Assembly (NCBI RefSeq): GCF_900110255.1
Contig: NZ_FODD01000025.1
Span: forward strand, 1 to 39,843
Length of the DNA stretch: 39,843 nt
Direction of reading: 5' to 3'
Source: Actinacidiphila rubida
GTDB taxonomy: Bacteria > Actinomycetota > Actinomycetes > Streptomycetales > Streptomycetaceae
Made by a program: the position numbers and the translations under genes. This document shows, one piece after another, positions 1 through 9,515 of this stretch; position 1 is the stretch's first letter; each line of letters begins with the position of its first letter. The notes below the pieces were generated by a model. The model ran no database searches. It was not told the DNA's origin and worked only from the letters and a program-made list of their open reading frames with translations.

Positions 1-463
1 TGGTGGCGGCGATCAGCGTCACCCAGCGGTTCTCGACGGCCGGCAGCAGGGAGTCCTGCTGGGCCTTGCTGAAGCGGTGGATCTCGTCGAGGAACAGCAC
101 GGTCTCGCGCTGGTAGCCGCCGGACTGGCGCTTGGCGCTCTCGATGACCGCGCGGACCTCCTTGACGCCGGCGGTGATCGCCGAGAGCTCCACGAAGCGC
201 TTGTTGGTGGCCTTGCTCACCACGTAGGCCAGGGTGGTCTTGCCGGTGCCGGGCGGGCCCCACAGGATCACCGAGGAGGAGCCGGCCGGGCCGCTCGCAC
301 CCTCCCCCACCAGCCGCCGCAGCGGCGAGCCGGGACGCAGCAGGTGCTGCTGGCCCACCACCTCGTCGAGGACGCGCGGCCGCATCCGGACCGCGAGCGG
401 GCTGCTGCTGGGGTCCCGCTCCCGGCGCTCCTCGGCCGCGGCGGTGAACAGGTCTGGCTCCAC
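1..463 (-). CDS. rarA: Replication-associated recombination protein A (RarA/MgsA AAA+ ATPase), N-terminal part
   Basis: Partial gene: the 5' end lies in the window and the rest runs off the left edge. RarA-family ATPases resemble clamp loaders and RuvB and act at stalled replication forks. The 154 visible codons begin MEPDLFTAAAEERRER and contain a Walker A motif (GPPGTGKTT), the family segment VELSAITAGVKEVR and a Walker B motif (LFLDEIHRF), followed by the sensor 1 lead-in TLIAATT. The GTG at 463 is chosen because it gives the usual RarA start; the nearby ATG at 468 is in another frame. No strong Shine-Dalgarno sequence is visible before it. Identification is firm; the length cannot be judged because the C-terminal half is outside. 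Confidence 0.93.
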   Translation of the reverse strand, partial: MEPDLFTAAAEERRERDPSSSPLAVRMRPRVLDEVVGQQHLLRPGSPLRRLVGEGASGPAGSSSVILWGPPGTGKTTLAYVVSKATNKRFVELSAITAGVKEVRAVIESAKRQSGGYQRETVLFLDEIHRFSKAQQDSLLPAVENRWVTLIAAT

Positions 464-516
464 GTCATGAAGCCTAGGACACCGGTCGGACACTCCCGCC
501 CGCGGCGGACGCGCCG

Positions 517-544
517 ACGCCCGGCCGCAGTCGCGGCCGGGCGT
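517..544 (-). terminator. Hairpin terminator after the VKOR gene
   Basis: A perfect 12-bp inverted repeat (517-528 with 533-544) around a 4-base loop lies 43 bases past the VKOR stop, in front of rarA. There is no T-run, which is common for streptomycete terminators. It suggests that rarA is transcribed largely on its own. Confidence 0.6.
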
Positions 545-586
545 GCTGACAGGGGTGGCAGGGGTCGCTGCGGGCGCTCCCGCGGG

Positions 587-1243
587 TCAGATGACGGTCT
601 TCCAGTAGTACCAGAAGTGCGTGAGGATCAGCAGCGCGATCACGCCGTACCACAGCACCGGCACCACCCAGTGGAACTCCAGCACCGTGCCGCGGACCTT
701 GGCGGGCACCTTGATCAGGCCGTGCTTGATGTTGTGCACGGTGGTGTACCAGAAGATCAGGATGGTGACGATCCAGGCCAGGCAGCACCACAGGCAGATC
801 GCGTTGATGTGGTAGATCGTCTGGTACTGCAGCCAGCTGATGAAGCCGACACCGAACAGGCCGCCGGCCTGCAGGCCGTACCAGAACCACGGCTTGTAGC
901 GGGCGCCGGCGAACATGCCCATCGCCAGGCAGATGACCACGCCGTAGGCGACCAGGCCGATGATCGGGTTCTGGAAGCCGAAGGCGTGCGCCTGCGAACT
1001 CTCCATGACGTCGCCGCAGGAGATGATCGGGTTCAGGCTGCAGGAGAAGTGGGTCTGCTTGCCCTCGATCTTGTCCTGGAGCAGGACGAACTTGTCGTTG
1101 GTGATCACGAACGAGGCCCACAGGCCGAGAACGCCGCAGATCAGCAGCAGCCAGGTGAGCGGCTTGCCCGCCGCGATCCCCTCCCGCGCCGGCTCTTCGC
1201 GATCGCCGTCCGTACGGTGCTCGTCAAGAGCGGAAGTCGTCAT
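587..1243 (-). CDS. Vitamin K epoxide reductase (VKOR) family membrane protein
   Basis: A 218-residue integral membrane protein. VKOR homologues in actinobacteria reoxidise DsbA-like thioredoxin-fold proteins using quinone, so they drive disulfide formation outside the membrane. Visible signatures are the periplasmic-loop cysteine pair C68 and C76 (CSLNPIISC), the active-site C150-x2-C153 (ICLWCC) within a membrane helix, and about five hydrophobic segments (near residues 30-48, 93-112, 120-136, 145-165 and 190-210). The ATG at 1243 is preceded by GGAGA at suitable spacing; an upstream in-frame ATG at 1291 lacks one. No DsbA gene is adjacent; the DsbA-like protein at 35842 has no signal peptide and is not an obvious partner. 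It sits between hisS and rarA, all on the same strand, with terminator-like hairpins on both sides. Confidence 0.9.
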   Translation of the reverse strand: MTTSALDEHRTDGDREEPAREGIAAGKPLTWLLLICGVLGLWASFVITNDKFVLLQDKIEGKQTHFSCSLNPIISCGDVMESSQAHAFGFQNPIIGLVAYGVVICLAMGMFAGARYKPWFWYGLQAGGLFGVGFISWLQYQTIYHINAICLWCCLAWIVTILIFWYTTVHNIKHGLIKVPAKVRGTVLEFHWVVPVLWYGVIALLILTHFWYYWKTVI

Positions 1244-1291
1244 GGTCGCCGATTCTCCAGGTCCGTGGGGCGGGCACACTTCATTGTGCAC

Positions 1292-1328
1292 GAGGTCGGT
1301 CAGGACGGGGTAAGCCCTGACCGACCTC
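1292..1328 (-). terminator. Hairpin terminator after hisS
   Basis: A perfect 13-bp inverted repeat (1292-1304 with 1316-1328), 11-base loop, just past the hisS stop codon at 1345. It separates hisS from the VKOR gene. Confidence 0.7.
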
Positions 1329-1344
1329 TACACGGACGGGCGGT

Positions 1345-2622
1345 TTAAACCAGCCGCTCCTTGACGGTGGCCACGATCTCGCCGAGGACGACCGGGCCCT
1401 GCTCGCCGGACTCCAGGTCCTTGAGCTGCACCACTCCCTCGGCCAGGTCCCGCTCCCCCGCGACCAGTGCGAAACGGGCACCGGAGCGGTTGGCCGACTT
1501 CATCGCGTTCTTCATGCCCTTGCCGCCGAACGCCATGTCCGCCGCCACACCGGCCCTGCGCAGCTCGGTGACCACGGTGAACAGCGTCCGCCTGGCCTCC
1601 TCGCCGAGCGGCACCGCGTACACCGACGTCGCCGCGGGCAGGTCGAGCTCCACGCCCTCGGCCCGCAGGGCCAGCACCGTGCGGTCCACGCCCAGTGCCC
1701 ATCCGACGGACGGCAGCGACGGGCCGCCGATCATCTCCGACAGGCCGTCGTAGCGGCCGCCGCCGCCGACCGCGGACTGCGAGCCGAGCCCGTCGTGCAC
1801 GAACTCGAAGGTGGTGCGGGTGTAGTAGTCCAGCCCGCGGACCAGCTTCGGGTCGTTCTCGAAGGCCACGCCGGCCTCGGTCAGCAGCTCGCGCACCTGC
1901 TCGTGGTAGGCCTTGCACCCCTCGCACAGGTGGTCGGCGATCAGCGGCACCCCGGTGAGCTGGCGCTGCACCGACTCGCGCTTGTCGTCCAGCACGCGGA
2001 GCGGGTTGATCTCGATCCGCCGGCGGGTGTCCTCGTCCAGGTCGAGACCGCGCAGGAAGTCCTGCAGTGCGGCCCGGTAGGCCGGGCGGCACTCGCCGTC
2101 GCCGAGGGAGTTGAGCAGCAGCCGGAAGTCGCGCAGGCCCAGCGAGCGGTACGCGTCCACCGCCAGGATGATCAGCTCGGCGTCGAGCAGCGGGTCCTCG
2201 GCGCCGATCGCCTCGGCGCCGACCTGCGAGAAGTGCCGGTAACGGCCGGCCTGCGGGCGCTCGTAGCGGTAGTAGGAGCCGGAGTACCAGAGCTTGACCG
2301 GCAGGTTCCCGGTCTTGTGCAGGTTGGCCTGAAGGGCCGCGCGCAGCACCGAGGCGGTGCCCTCGGGGCGCAGCGCGAGCTGCGTGCCGCCCTTGGTGGT
2401 GAGGGTGAACATCTCCTTGGTCACGATGTCGGTGGACTCCCCGACACCGCGCGAGAACAGCTCGACGTTCTCGAAACCGGGGGTCTCGACATAGCCGTAG
2501 CCCGCGCGGCGCGCGGGTGCGGCGATCGCCTCGCGCACCGCGAGGTAGAGCGCGGAGTCGGGAGGCAGCAGATCGTAGGTGCCCTTGGGGGCCTGGAACG
2601 TGCTCACAGCGGCAGTCGTCAC
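1345..2622 (-). CDS. hisS: Histidyl-tRNA synthetase
   Basis: Class II aminoacyl-tRNA synthetase of 425 residues that charges tRNA-His in the cytoplasm. Seen in the sequence: the N-terminal PKGTYDLLP, motif 2 (YRYERPQAGRYRHFSQ), the histidine-A peptide (LVRGLDYYTRTTFEF), the histidine-B/glycine-rich segment (GGGGRYDGL), motif 3 around GWALGVDRTVL, and a C-terminal anticodon-binding domain. The GTG at 2622 overlaps the stop codon of the upstream hydrolase gene by four bases (GTGA), which favours coupled translation and this start; GTG at 2607 (reading STFQAPKG) is a second possibility closer to the family start. The two genes form an operon that ends in the hairpin at 1292-1328. Confidence 0.97.
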   Translation of the reverse strand: MTTAAVSTFQAPKGTYDLLPPDSALYLAVREAIAAPARRAGYGYVETPGFENVELFSRGVGESTDIVTKEMFTLTTKGGTQLALRPEGTASVLRAALQANLHKTGNLPVKLWYSGSYYRYERPQAGRYRHFSQVGAEAIGAEDPLLDAELIILAVDAYRSLGLRDFRLLLNSLGDGECRPAYRAALQDFLRGLDLDEDTRRRIEINPLRVLDDKRESVQRQLTGVPLIADHLCEGCKAYHEQVRELLTEAGVAFENDPKLVRGLDYYTRTTFEFVHDGLGSQSAVGGGGRYDGLSEMIGGPSLPSVGWALGVDRTVLALRAEGVELDLPAATSVYAVPLGEEARRTLFTVVTELRRAGVAADMAFGGKGMKNAMKSANRSGARFALVAGERDLAEGVVQLKDLESGEQGPVVLGEIVATVKERLV

Positions 2623-3335
2623 AATCCTCGTCGTGGAGCCGGTTCGCCGGCTCCTGCGGCGCCGGCCGCCTCGCCCAGGTAGGGGTTGGCGGCGCGCTCG
2701 CGGCCGATGGTCGTCTGGGGGCCGTGGCCGGACAGCACCACGGTCGAGTCGTCGAGCGGCAGGCACACACGGGCCAGCGACTCGATCAGCTCGGCCGTGG
2801 AACCGCCGGGCAGGTCGGTGCGTCCGACGGAGCCGGCGAAGAGCAGGTCGCCCGAGAAGAGCACCGGGGGGATGGAGTCCCCCGGGGCCACCGGCAGCCT
2901 GAACGTCACCGACCCCCTGGTATGGCCGGGCGCGTGGGCGACGGTGAACTCCAGACCGGCCAGCCGCAGCTCCGCGCCGTCCGTCAGCTCCCGGAGGTCG
3001 TCGGGCTCGCCGACGGTCAGCTCGCCGAGCAGCTGCGCGCCGAACGCGCGGCCCAGGGCCTTCTCCGGGTCGCCGAGCATGTACCGGTCCTCGGGATGTA
3101 TCCAGGCCGGGACGTCGTGGGCTCCGCACACCGGGACGACCGAGGCGACGTGGTCGATGTGGCCGTGGGTGAGGACGACGGCGACGGGCTTGAGTCGGTG
3201 TTTGGCGAGCGTGTCCTCGACGCCCTGGGTCGCGAGGTGACCCGGGTCGATGATCACGCACTCCTCGCCTGCGGCGGGGGCGACCACATAACAGTTGGTG
3301 CCCCAGGCCCCGGCGGGGAACCCGGCAATGAGCAC
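2619..3335 (-). CDS. MBL-fold metallo-hydrolase (glyoxalase II-like)
   Basis: A 238-residue metallo-beta-lactamase-fold protein. The metal-binding motif T-H-G-H-I-D-H is present near residue 57, followed by a downstream histidine (HAPGHTRGS), an aspartate (FSGDLLF) and a final histidine (LSGHGPQT), so all expected zinc ligands are there. Relatives hydrolyse thioesters such as S-lactoylglutathione or related conjugates, but the actual substrate here is unknown. The GTG start has an AAGGA site six bases upstream. The gene is the first of an operon with hisS, overlapping it by four bases. The pairing is conserved in streptomycetes as I recall, but no functional link to histidyl-tRNA charging is established. 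Confidence 0.9.
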   Translation of the reverse strand: MLIAGFPAGAWGTNCYVVAPAAGEECVIIDPGHLATQGVEDTLAKHRLKPVAVVLTHGHIDHVASVVPVCGAHDVPAWIHPEDRYMLGDPEKALGRAFGAQLLGELTVGEPDDLRELTDGAELRLAGLEFTVAHAPGHTRGSVTFRLPVAPGDSIPPVLFSGDLLFAGSVGRTDLPGGSTAELIESLARVCLPLDDSTVVLSGHGPQTTIGRERAANPYLGEAAGAAGAGEPAPRRGL

Positions 3336-3642
3336 GTTCGTCCTTCTGTCGTCCGCGACTTTCGCCGCGGTGCCGTCGAGCGTTGGTGTGCCACGAGCCT
3401 ACCGGCGACGGCGCGGCGGTCGCGAACTCGTATCGTGCCCGCAACGGACCGTGCTCGGACTGGACTGCGGGCGTGCGGGACGCGAAGATCTCGGCACACG
3501 CATTCGCGTTCGAGAGCGGTTCGAGAGCGGACGGACGGCAGTGACCCCCGGGACCCCGGGGACACAGCCGTCGCACAGTGAACGCACAGCGTGCCCCCAG
3601 GGGTACGGACGGCAACGGACGACAGACGACGGAGACGGCGAA
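3336..3642. other. Divergent intergenic region, hydrolase-hisS / cyclophilin
   Basis: Non-coding gap between two divergent genes, so it must hold promoters for both directions. I cannot pick out a convincing -35/-10 pair. It contains a perfect tandem 11-base direct repeat (3508-3518 and 3519-3529). Confidence 0.5.
3508..3529. repeat. Tandem 11-bp direct repeat
   Basis: Two head-to-tail perfect copies of GTTCGAGAGCG, about 115 bases before the cyclophilin start. One copy per helical turn would suit binding of a protein on one DNA face, but no regulator is known. Confidence 0.6.
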
Positions 3643-4494
3643 GTGGTCACCAAGGATCAGCGGCGGCGGCAGCTCGCCCGGGAGAAGTTCGAGCGGCAGC
3701 AGCTGCGCAGGGTCGAGGCGCGGCGCAAGTCGAAGGTGCGCAACTCCGCGATCGCGGCGGTCGTGGCGGTCGTCGCGGCCTCGCTGATCGGCGCGTACGC
3801 GGCCGGCGCCTTCGACGGCAGCAGCAAGAAGAACGACGCCGCCGCCAAGGCGAGCGCCACCCCGTCGGCGACCGCCGCCACCACCGCGCCCGCCAAGGGC
3901 CCGGACCCGTGCGCGAAGCCGGCCGCGGGCAAGGCCGGTACGCAGCAGTGGAAGACCGAGCCGGCGCAGACCGTCGACAAGGCCGCGCACTACACCTTCA
4001 CCCTGCAGACCACCTGCGGCAGCATCCCGATCGCGCTGAACGCGGCGAAGGCCCCGGAGACCACGAACTCCTTCAACTTCCTCGCCGGCAAGGGCTTCTT
4101 CGACCACACCAAGTGCCACCGCCTGACCACCGCGGGCATCTACGTGCTGCAGTGCGGCGACCCGACGGGCAGCGGCAGCGGCGGCCCCGGCTACACCATC
4201 GGCGACGAGAACCTGGACGCCTTCGGCAAGGCCGGCGCGACCGGTTCGGTGACGTACAAGGCGGGCACCGTCGCGATGGCCAACACCGGCCAGAAGCACA
4301 CCGGTGGCAGCCAGTTCTTCCTCGTCTACAAGGACAGCCCGCTGCCGCCGAGCTACACCCCGTTCGGCACGATCGACTCCTCGGGCATGGCGGTGCTGAA
4401 CAAGATCGCCAAGGCCGGCGAGTCGACCGGCCAGGGCGACGGCGCGCCGAACGCGACCGTCGTGATCAACAAGGCGACCGTCACCAAGTCCTGA
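3643..4494 (+). CDS. Membrane-anchored cyclophilin-type peptidyl-prolyl isomerase
   Basis: A 283-residue protein with a charged cytoplasmic N-terminus (about 28 residues rich in Arg/Lys), one transmembrane helix (about 29-50), a flexible Ala/Thr/Ser-rich linker, and an extracytoplasmic cyclophilin domain (about 105-283). Cyclophilins catalyse proline isomerisation during folding, and the topology places this one outside the membrane. Core elements are visible: HRL (the catalytic-arginine position), LQCGDPTGSGSGGPGY, and GGSQFFL. The positions equivalent to human cyclophilin A W121 and H126 appear replaced (SPLPPSYTPFG), and the segment before LQCGD is longer, so activity and cyclosporin sensitivity may differ. 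The GTG at 3643 is chosen from GGAGA eight bases upstream and from the charged start VTKDQRRRQ; the frame continues upstream without a good start. Confidence 0.88.
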   Translation: MVTKDQRRRQLAREKFERQQLRRVEARRKSKVRNSAIAAVVAVVAASLIGAYAAGAFDGSSKKNDAAAKASATPSATAATTAPAKGPDPCAKPAAGKAGTQQWKTEPAQTVDKAAHYTFTLQTTCGSIPIALNAAKAPETTNSFNFLAGKGFFDHTKCHRLTTAGIYVLQCGDPTGSGSGGPGYTIGDENLDAFGKAGATGSVTYKAGTVAMANTGQKHTGGSQFFLVYKDSPLPPSYTPFGTIDSSGMAVLNKIAKAGESTGQGDGAPNATVVINKATVTKS

Positions 4495-4503
4495 CCGTGC
4501 GCG

Positions 4504-4535
4504 CCGGTGCGGGTCCTGGTCAGGACCCGCACCGG
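4504..4535 (+). terminator. Hairpin terminator after the cyclophilin gene
   Basis: A perfect 15-bp inverted repeat (4504-4518 with 4521-4535) beginning nine bases past the stop codon at 4494. Confidence 0.75.
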
Positions 4536-4717
4536 TCCGCCGCCGAGACCTGATCGGTATCTGAATCGCGATTGGGCCGTCTTCGGATGCGGACAGCGGG
4601 GGCGCCGGTCGCCTATGTTGGCGTTGAACCGGTCAGGGCGTGCGGCCCGACCGGCTGGAAACTGTGGACGATGCCCGCCGGGCACGAATCGGCGGGGCAT
4701 CACGTGAGGGAGGCGCT

Positions 4718-5944
4718 GTGAGCAGCGACCCGTGGGGCCGCGTCGACGAGACGGGGACCGTGTACGTGCGAACGGCCGACGGGGAGAAGGAGGTCGGTTC
4801 GTGGCAGGCGGGCTCCCCCGAGGAGGCGCTGGCCTACTTCGAGCGCAAGTACGAGGGGCTCGTCGTCGAGATCGGCCTCCTCGAACGCCGGGTACGGACC
4901 ACCGATCTCGCCCCCAAGGACGCCCTGACCGCGATCGAGCACCTGCGCACCTCGGTGACCGAGGCGCACGCGGTGGGCGACCTGTCGGCCCTGGCCGAGC
5001 GGCTGGACGCCCTGACCGCGCTGGTGGACAGCCGGCGCGAGGAGCGCAAGGCGGCGAAGGTCAAGCAGAACGAGGAGGCCAGGACCTCCAAGGAGCAGCT
5101 GGTCGCCGAGGCCGAGCAGCTCGCGGAGAGCGAGCAGTGGCGCACCGCGGGTGAGCGGCTGCGCGCCCTGGTCGACACGTGGAAGGGCCTGCCGCGGCTC
5201 GACCGCAAGACCGACGACGAGCTGTGGCACCGCTTCAGCCACGCCCGTTCGGTGTTCTCCAAGCGCCGCAAGGCGCACTTCGCGTCGCTGGACGCGCAGC
5301 GCGAGGACGCAAGGCGCACCAAGGAGAAGCTGGTCGCCGAGGCGCAGTCGCTGTCCGACTCGACCGACTGGGGCCCGACGGCGGCCCGTTACCGCGAGCT
5401 GATGGCGGACTGGAAGGCCGCGGGCCGCGCCCAGCGCGAGGCCGAAGAGGACCTGTGGAACCGTTTCCGCGGTGCGCAGGACGTCTTCTTCGCCGCCCGG
5501 TCCGACGTGTTCGCGGAGCGCGACGGCGAGCAGCGCGACAACCTGGCCGCCAAGGAGGAACTGGTCGCCGAGGCGGAGAAGCTGCTGCCGGTGACCGACC
5601 TCAAGTCCGCCCGGGCGGCGTTCCGTTCGATCAACGAGCGGTGGGAGGCCATCGGTCACGTGCCGCGGGACGCCCGGCCGCGGATCGAGGGCCGGATGCA
5701 CACGGTCGAACGCGCGCTGCAGGAGTCCGAGGAGACCGAGTGGCGGCGGACCAACCCCGAGGTGCGGGCCAGGGCCGAGGGCCTGACCGGCCAGCTCCAG
5801 GCGGCCGTTGACAAGCTGCGCGGCCAGATCGAGACCGCGCGCGCGGCGGGCAACACGGCGAAGGCGGACAAGCTGCAGTCCGAACTCGACGGTCGCCAGG
5901 CGCTGTTGGACGCGGCTCTGAAGGGCATGGGCGAGTTCCGCTAA
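4718..5944 (+). CDS. DUF349 domain protein, three repeats, coiled-coil
   Basis: A 408-residue soluble, highly charged protein of unknown function. After an N-terminal segment (1-120) that includes a predicted coiled coil, it carries three tandem DUF349-type repeats of about 75 residues, each opening with K/E-E-x-L-V-A-E-A (EQLVAEAEQL, EKLVAEAQSL, EELVAEAEKL) and containing a W-K/R-x2 core (DTWKGL, ADWKAAG, ERWEAIG) with an LW-x-RF helix. A C-terminal helical segment follows. The GTG at 4718 has GGGAGG five bases upstream. It stands alone between two terminators and next to, but convergent with, rel. Streptomycete homologues sit at the same place; no established role. Confidence 0.85.
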   Translation: MSSDPWGRVDETGTVYVRTADGEKEVGSWQAGSPEEALAYFERKYEGLVVEIGLLERRVRTTDLAPKDALTAIEHLRTSVTEAHAVGDLSALAERLDALTALVDSRREERKAAKVKQNEEARTSKEQLVAEAEQLAESEQWRTAGERLRALVDTWKGLPRLDRKTDDELWHRFSHARSVFSKRRKAHFASLDAQREDARRTKEKLVAEAQSLSDSTDWGPTAARYRELMADWKAAGRAQREAEEDLWNRFRGAQDVFFAARSDVFAERDGEQRDNLAAKEELVAEAEKLLPVTDLKSARAAFRSINERWEAIGHVPRDARPRIEGRMHTVERALQESEETEWRRTNPEVRARAEGLTGQLQAAVDKLRGQIETARAAGNTAKADKLQSELDGRQALLDAALKGMGEFR

Positions 5945-5949
5945 GGCGC

Positions 5950-6002
5950 GGAAACGCGAGAGCCGGCCTCCGGGATTCCCGGAGGCCGGCTCTCGCGTTT
6001 CC
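5950..6002. terminator. 26-bp palindromic bidirectional terminator
   Basis: A perfect 26-bp inverted repeat (5950-5975 with 5977-6002) with a single unpaired central base lies between the convergent DUF349 and rel genes. The last bases include GTTT on the plus strand and, by symmetry, on the minus strand. It can serve as terminator in both directions. Confidence 0.9.
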
Positions 6003-6013
6003 GGCGCGCCGTC

Positions 6014-8479
<2,466 letters not shown>

Positions 8480-8817
8480 GTGCACTCCTCACGCGGGGGT
8501 GGGAGTACCCATGGTATCGAGCCGCGGCGCGAGCCGGGCGCCCGCGGGGCCACGGCGGGGCCGGACGGGCCCGTGGAGGGCTCCGTACCGGCGCGGACGC
8601 CGCGCGGGGCCCGTCCGGGGCCGTGACGGCCGTCCGGGGGCCCCGGCGGCCTCAGGCGGCCTCAGGCGGCTTCAGGAGCGCCCGGGAGGGCCTCAGGACG
8701 AGCCCGGCCCCCGACACGTCCCGCGGGGGTCTCCGGACCGCCGCCGGGGTCCCCACGGCGGCCGAGGGGGGTTCTCCGGCGCTGCCCGCGCCCCGGGGTC
8801 CCGGCGGTGCGGGCGAC
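8480..8817. other. Gap between apt and rel
   Basis: Very G+C-rich non-coding region upstream of rel (minus strand). It presumably contains the rel promoter; I cannot assign -35/-10 boxes, the most AT-rich candidate being around 8505-8520. It also contains a triple tandem decamer (8645-8674). No hairpin terminator for apt stands out. Confidence 0.45.
8645..8674. repeat. Triple tandem decamer
   Basis: Three head-to-tail copies of GGCGGCCTCA, the third with one mismatch (T for C at position 7), about 165 bases upstream of the rel start. Related CCTCAGG words follow at 8690-8697. Confidence 0.6.
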
Positions 8818-9378
8818 TCAGACGGCGATGAGGGCGTCCAGCGGGGCGCCGTCGAGCGCCGCTGCGAGCCGCTCGCGGCCGCCCAGGAAGCCGAGCTCCA
8901 GCAGCACGGTCACGCCCACCACGGTGGCGCCGGTGCGCCGGATCAGCTCCAGGGAAGCCTCGGCGGTGCCGCCGGTGGCCAGCACGTCGTCGATGATCAG
9001 CACCCGGTCGCCGGGCGCGAAGGCGTCGGTCTGCAGCTCGATCGCCGCGGTGCCGTACTCCAGGTCGTAGCTCTGGCCGAGGGTGTCCCCGGGCAGCTTG
9101 CCGGCCTTGCGGACCGGCACGAAGCCCAGGTGGGCGCGGGCGGCGGCGGGCGCGGCGAGGATGAAGCCACGTGCCTCCAGGCCCACGACCTTGGTCGCCG
9201 CGTGCCGGGTGCACAGCGCGGCCAGCGCGTCGACCAGCGCGTTGAACGCGACGGGGTCGGCCAGCAGCGGGGTGATGTCCTTGAACACCACGCCCGGCTT
9301 GGGGTGGTCCTGCACGTCGCGGATGCGGGAGAGCAGGAGGGCGCGCAGCTCGGCGGAGGAGGCTTCCGTCGTGGTCAT
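8818..9378 (-). CDS. apt: Adenine phosphoribosyltransferase
   Basis: A 186-residue purine-salvage enzyme that joins adenine and PRPP to give AMP. The PRPP-binding loop VLIIDDVLATGGT and the segments KPGVVFKDITPLL and GLEARGFI are characteristic. The ATG at 9378 gives the family N-terminus (MTTTEASSAE, then LLLSRIRDVQDHP); the frame stays open upstream but without family resemblance. In Streptomyces the apt-rel order is conserved; here the 440-base gap from the rel start, with no clear terminator, leaves room for readthrough into rel as well as a separate rel promoter. The upstream secF is closed off by a strong hairpin. Confidence 0.95.
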   Translation of the reverse strand: MTTTEASSAELRALLLSRIRDVQDHPKPGVVFKDITPLLADPVAFNALVDALAALCTRHAATKVVGLEARGFILAAPAAARAHLGFVPVRKAGKLPGDTLGQSYDLEYGTAAIELQTDAFAPGDRVLIIDDVLATGGTAEASLELIRRTGATVVGVTVLLELGFLGGRERLAAALDGAPLDALIAV

Positions 9379-9468
9379 GGTGCTTCTTTCGGAACGGGGG
9401 TCGGAGCTTCGAGCGTAGGGACGGCGGCGCCGTCGGGTGCGGCGCCCGGCAGGGGCGCGCACACAAAG

Positions 9469-9509
9469 GCCCGCCGCCGCCCGGCTGGTTCAGCCGGGCG
9501 GCGGCGGGC
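9469..9509 (-). terminator. Hairpin terminator after secF
   Basis: A perfect 19-bp inverted repeat (9469-9487 with 9491-9509) with a 3-base loop, immediately past the secF stop codon and before apt. Confidence 0.85.
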
Positions 9510-9515
9510 GGGGAG

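Noticed and set aside
1343..1350. GTTTAAAC at the hisS stop codon
   Set aside because: A rare AT-rich octamer in this DNA, but it is just the TAA stop region; no second copy or functional sign.
1345..4299. 984-codon frame that would fuse hisS to upstream sequence
   Set aside because: The part upstream of hisS overlaps the hydrolase and cyclophilin genes and is low-complexity; hisS has its own start coupled to the hydrolase stop.
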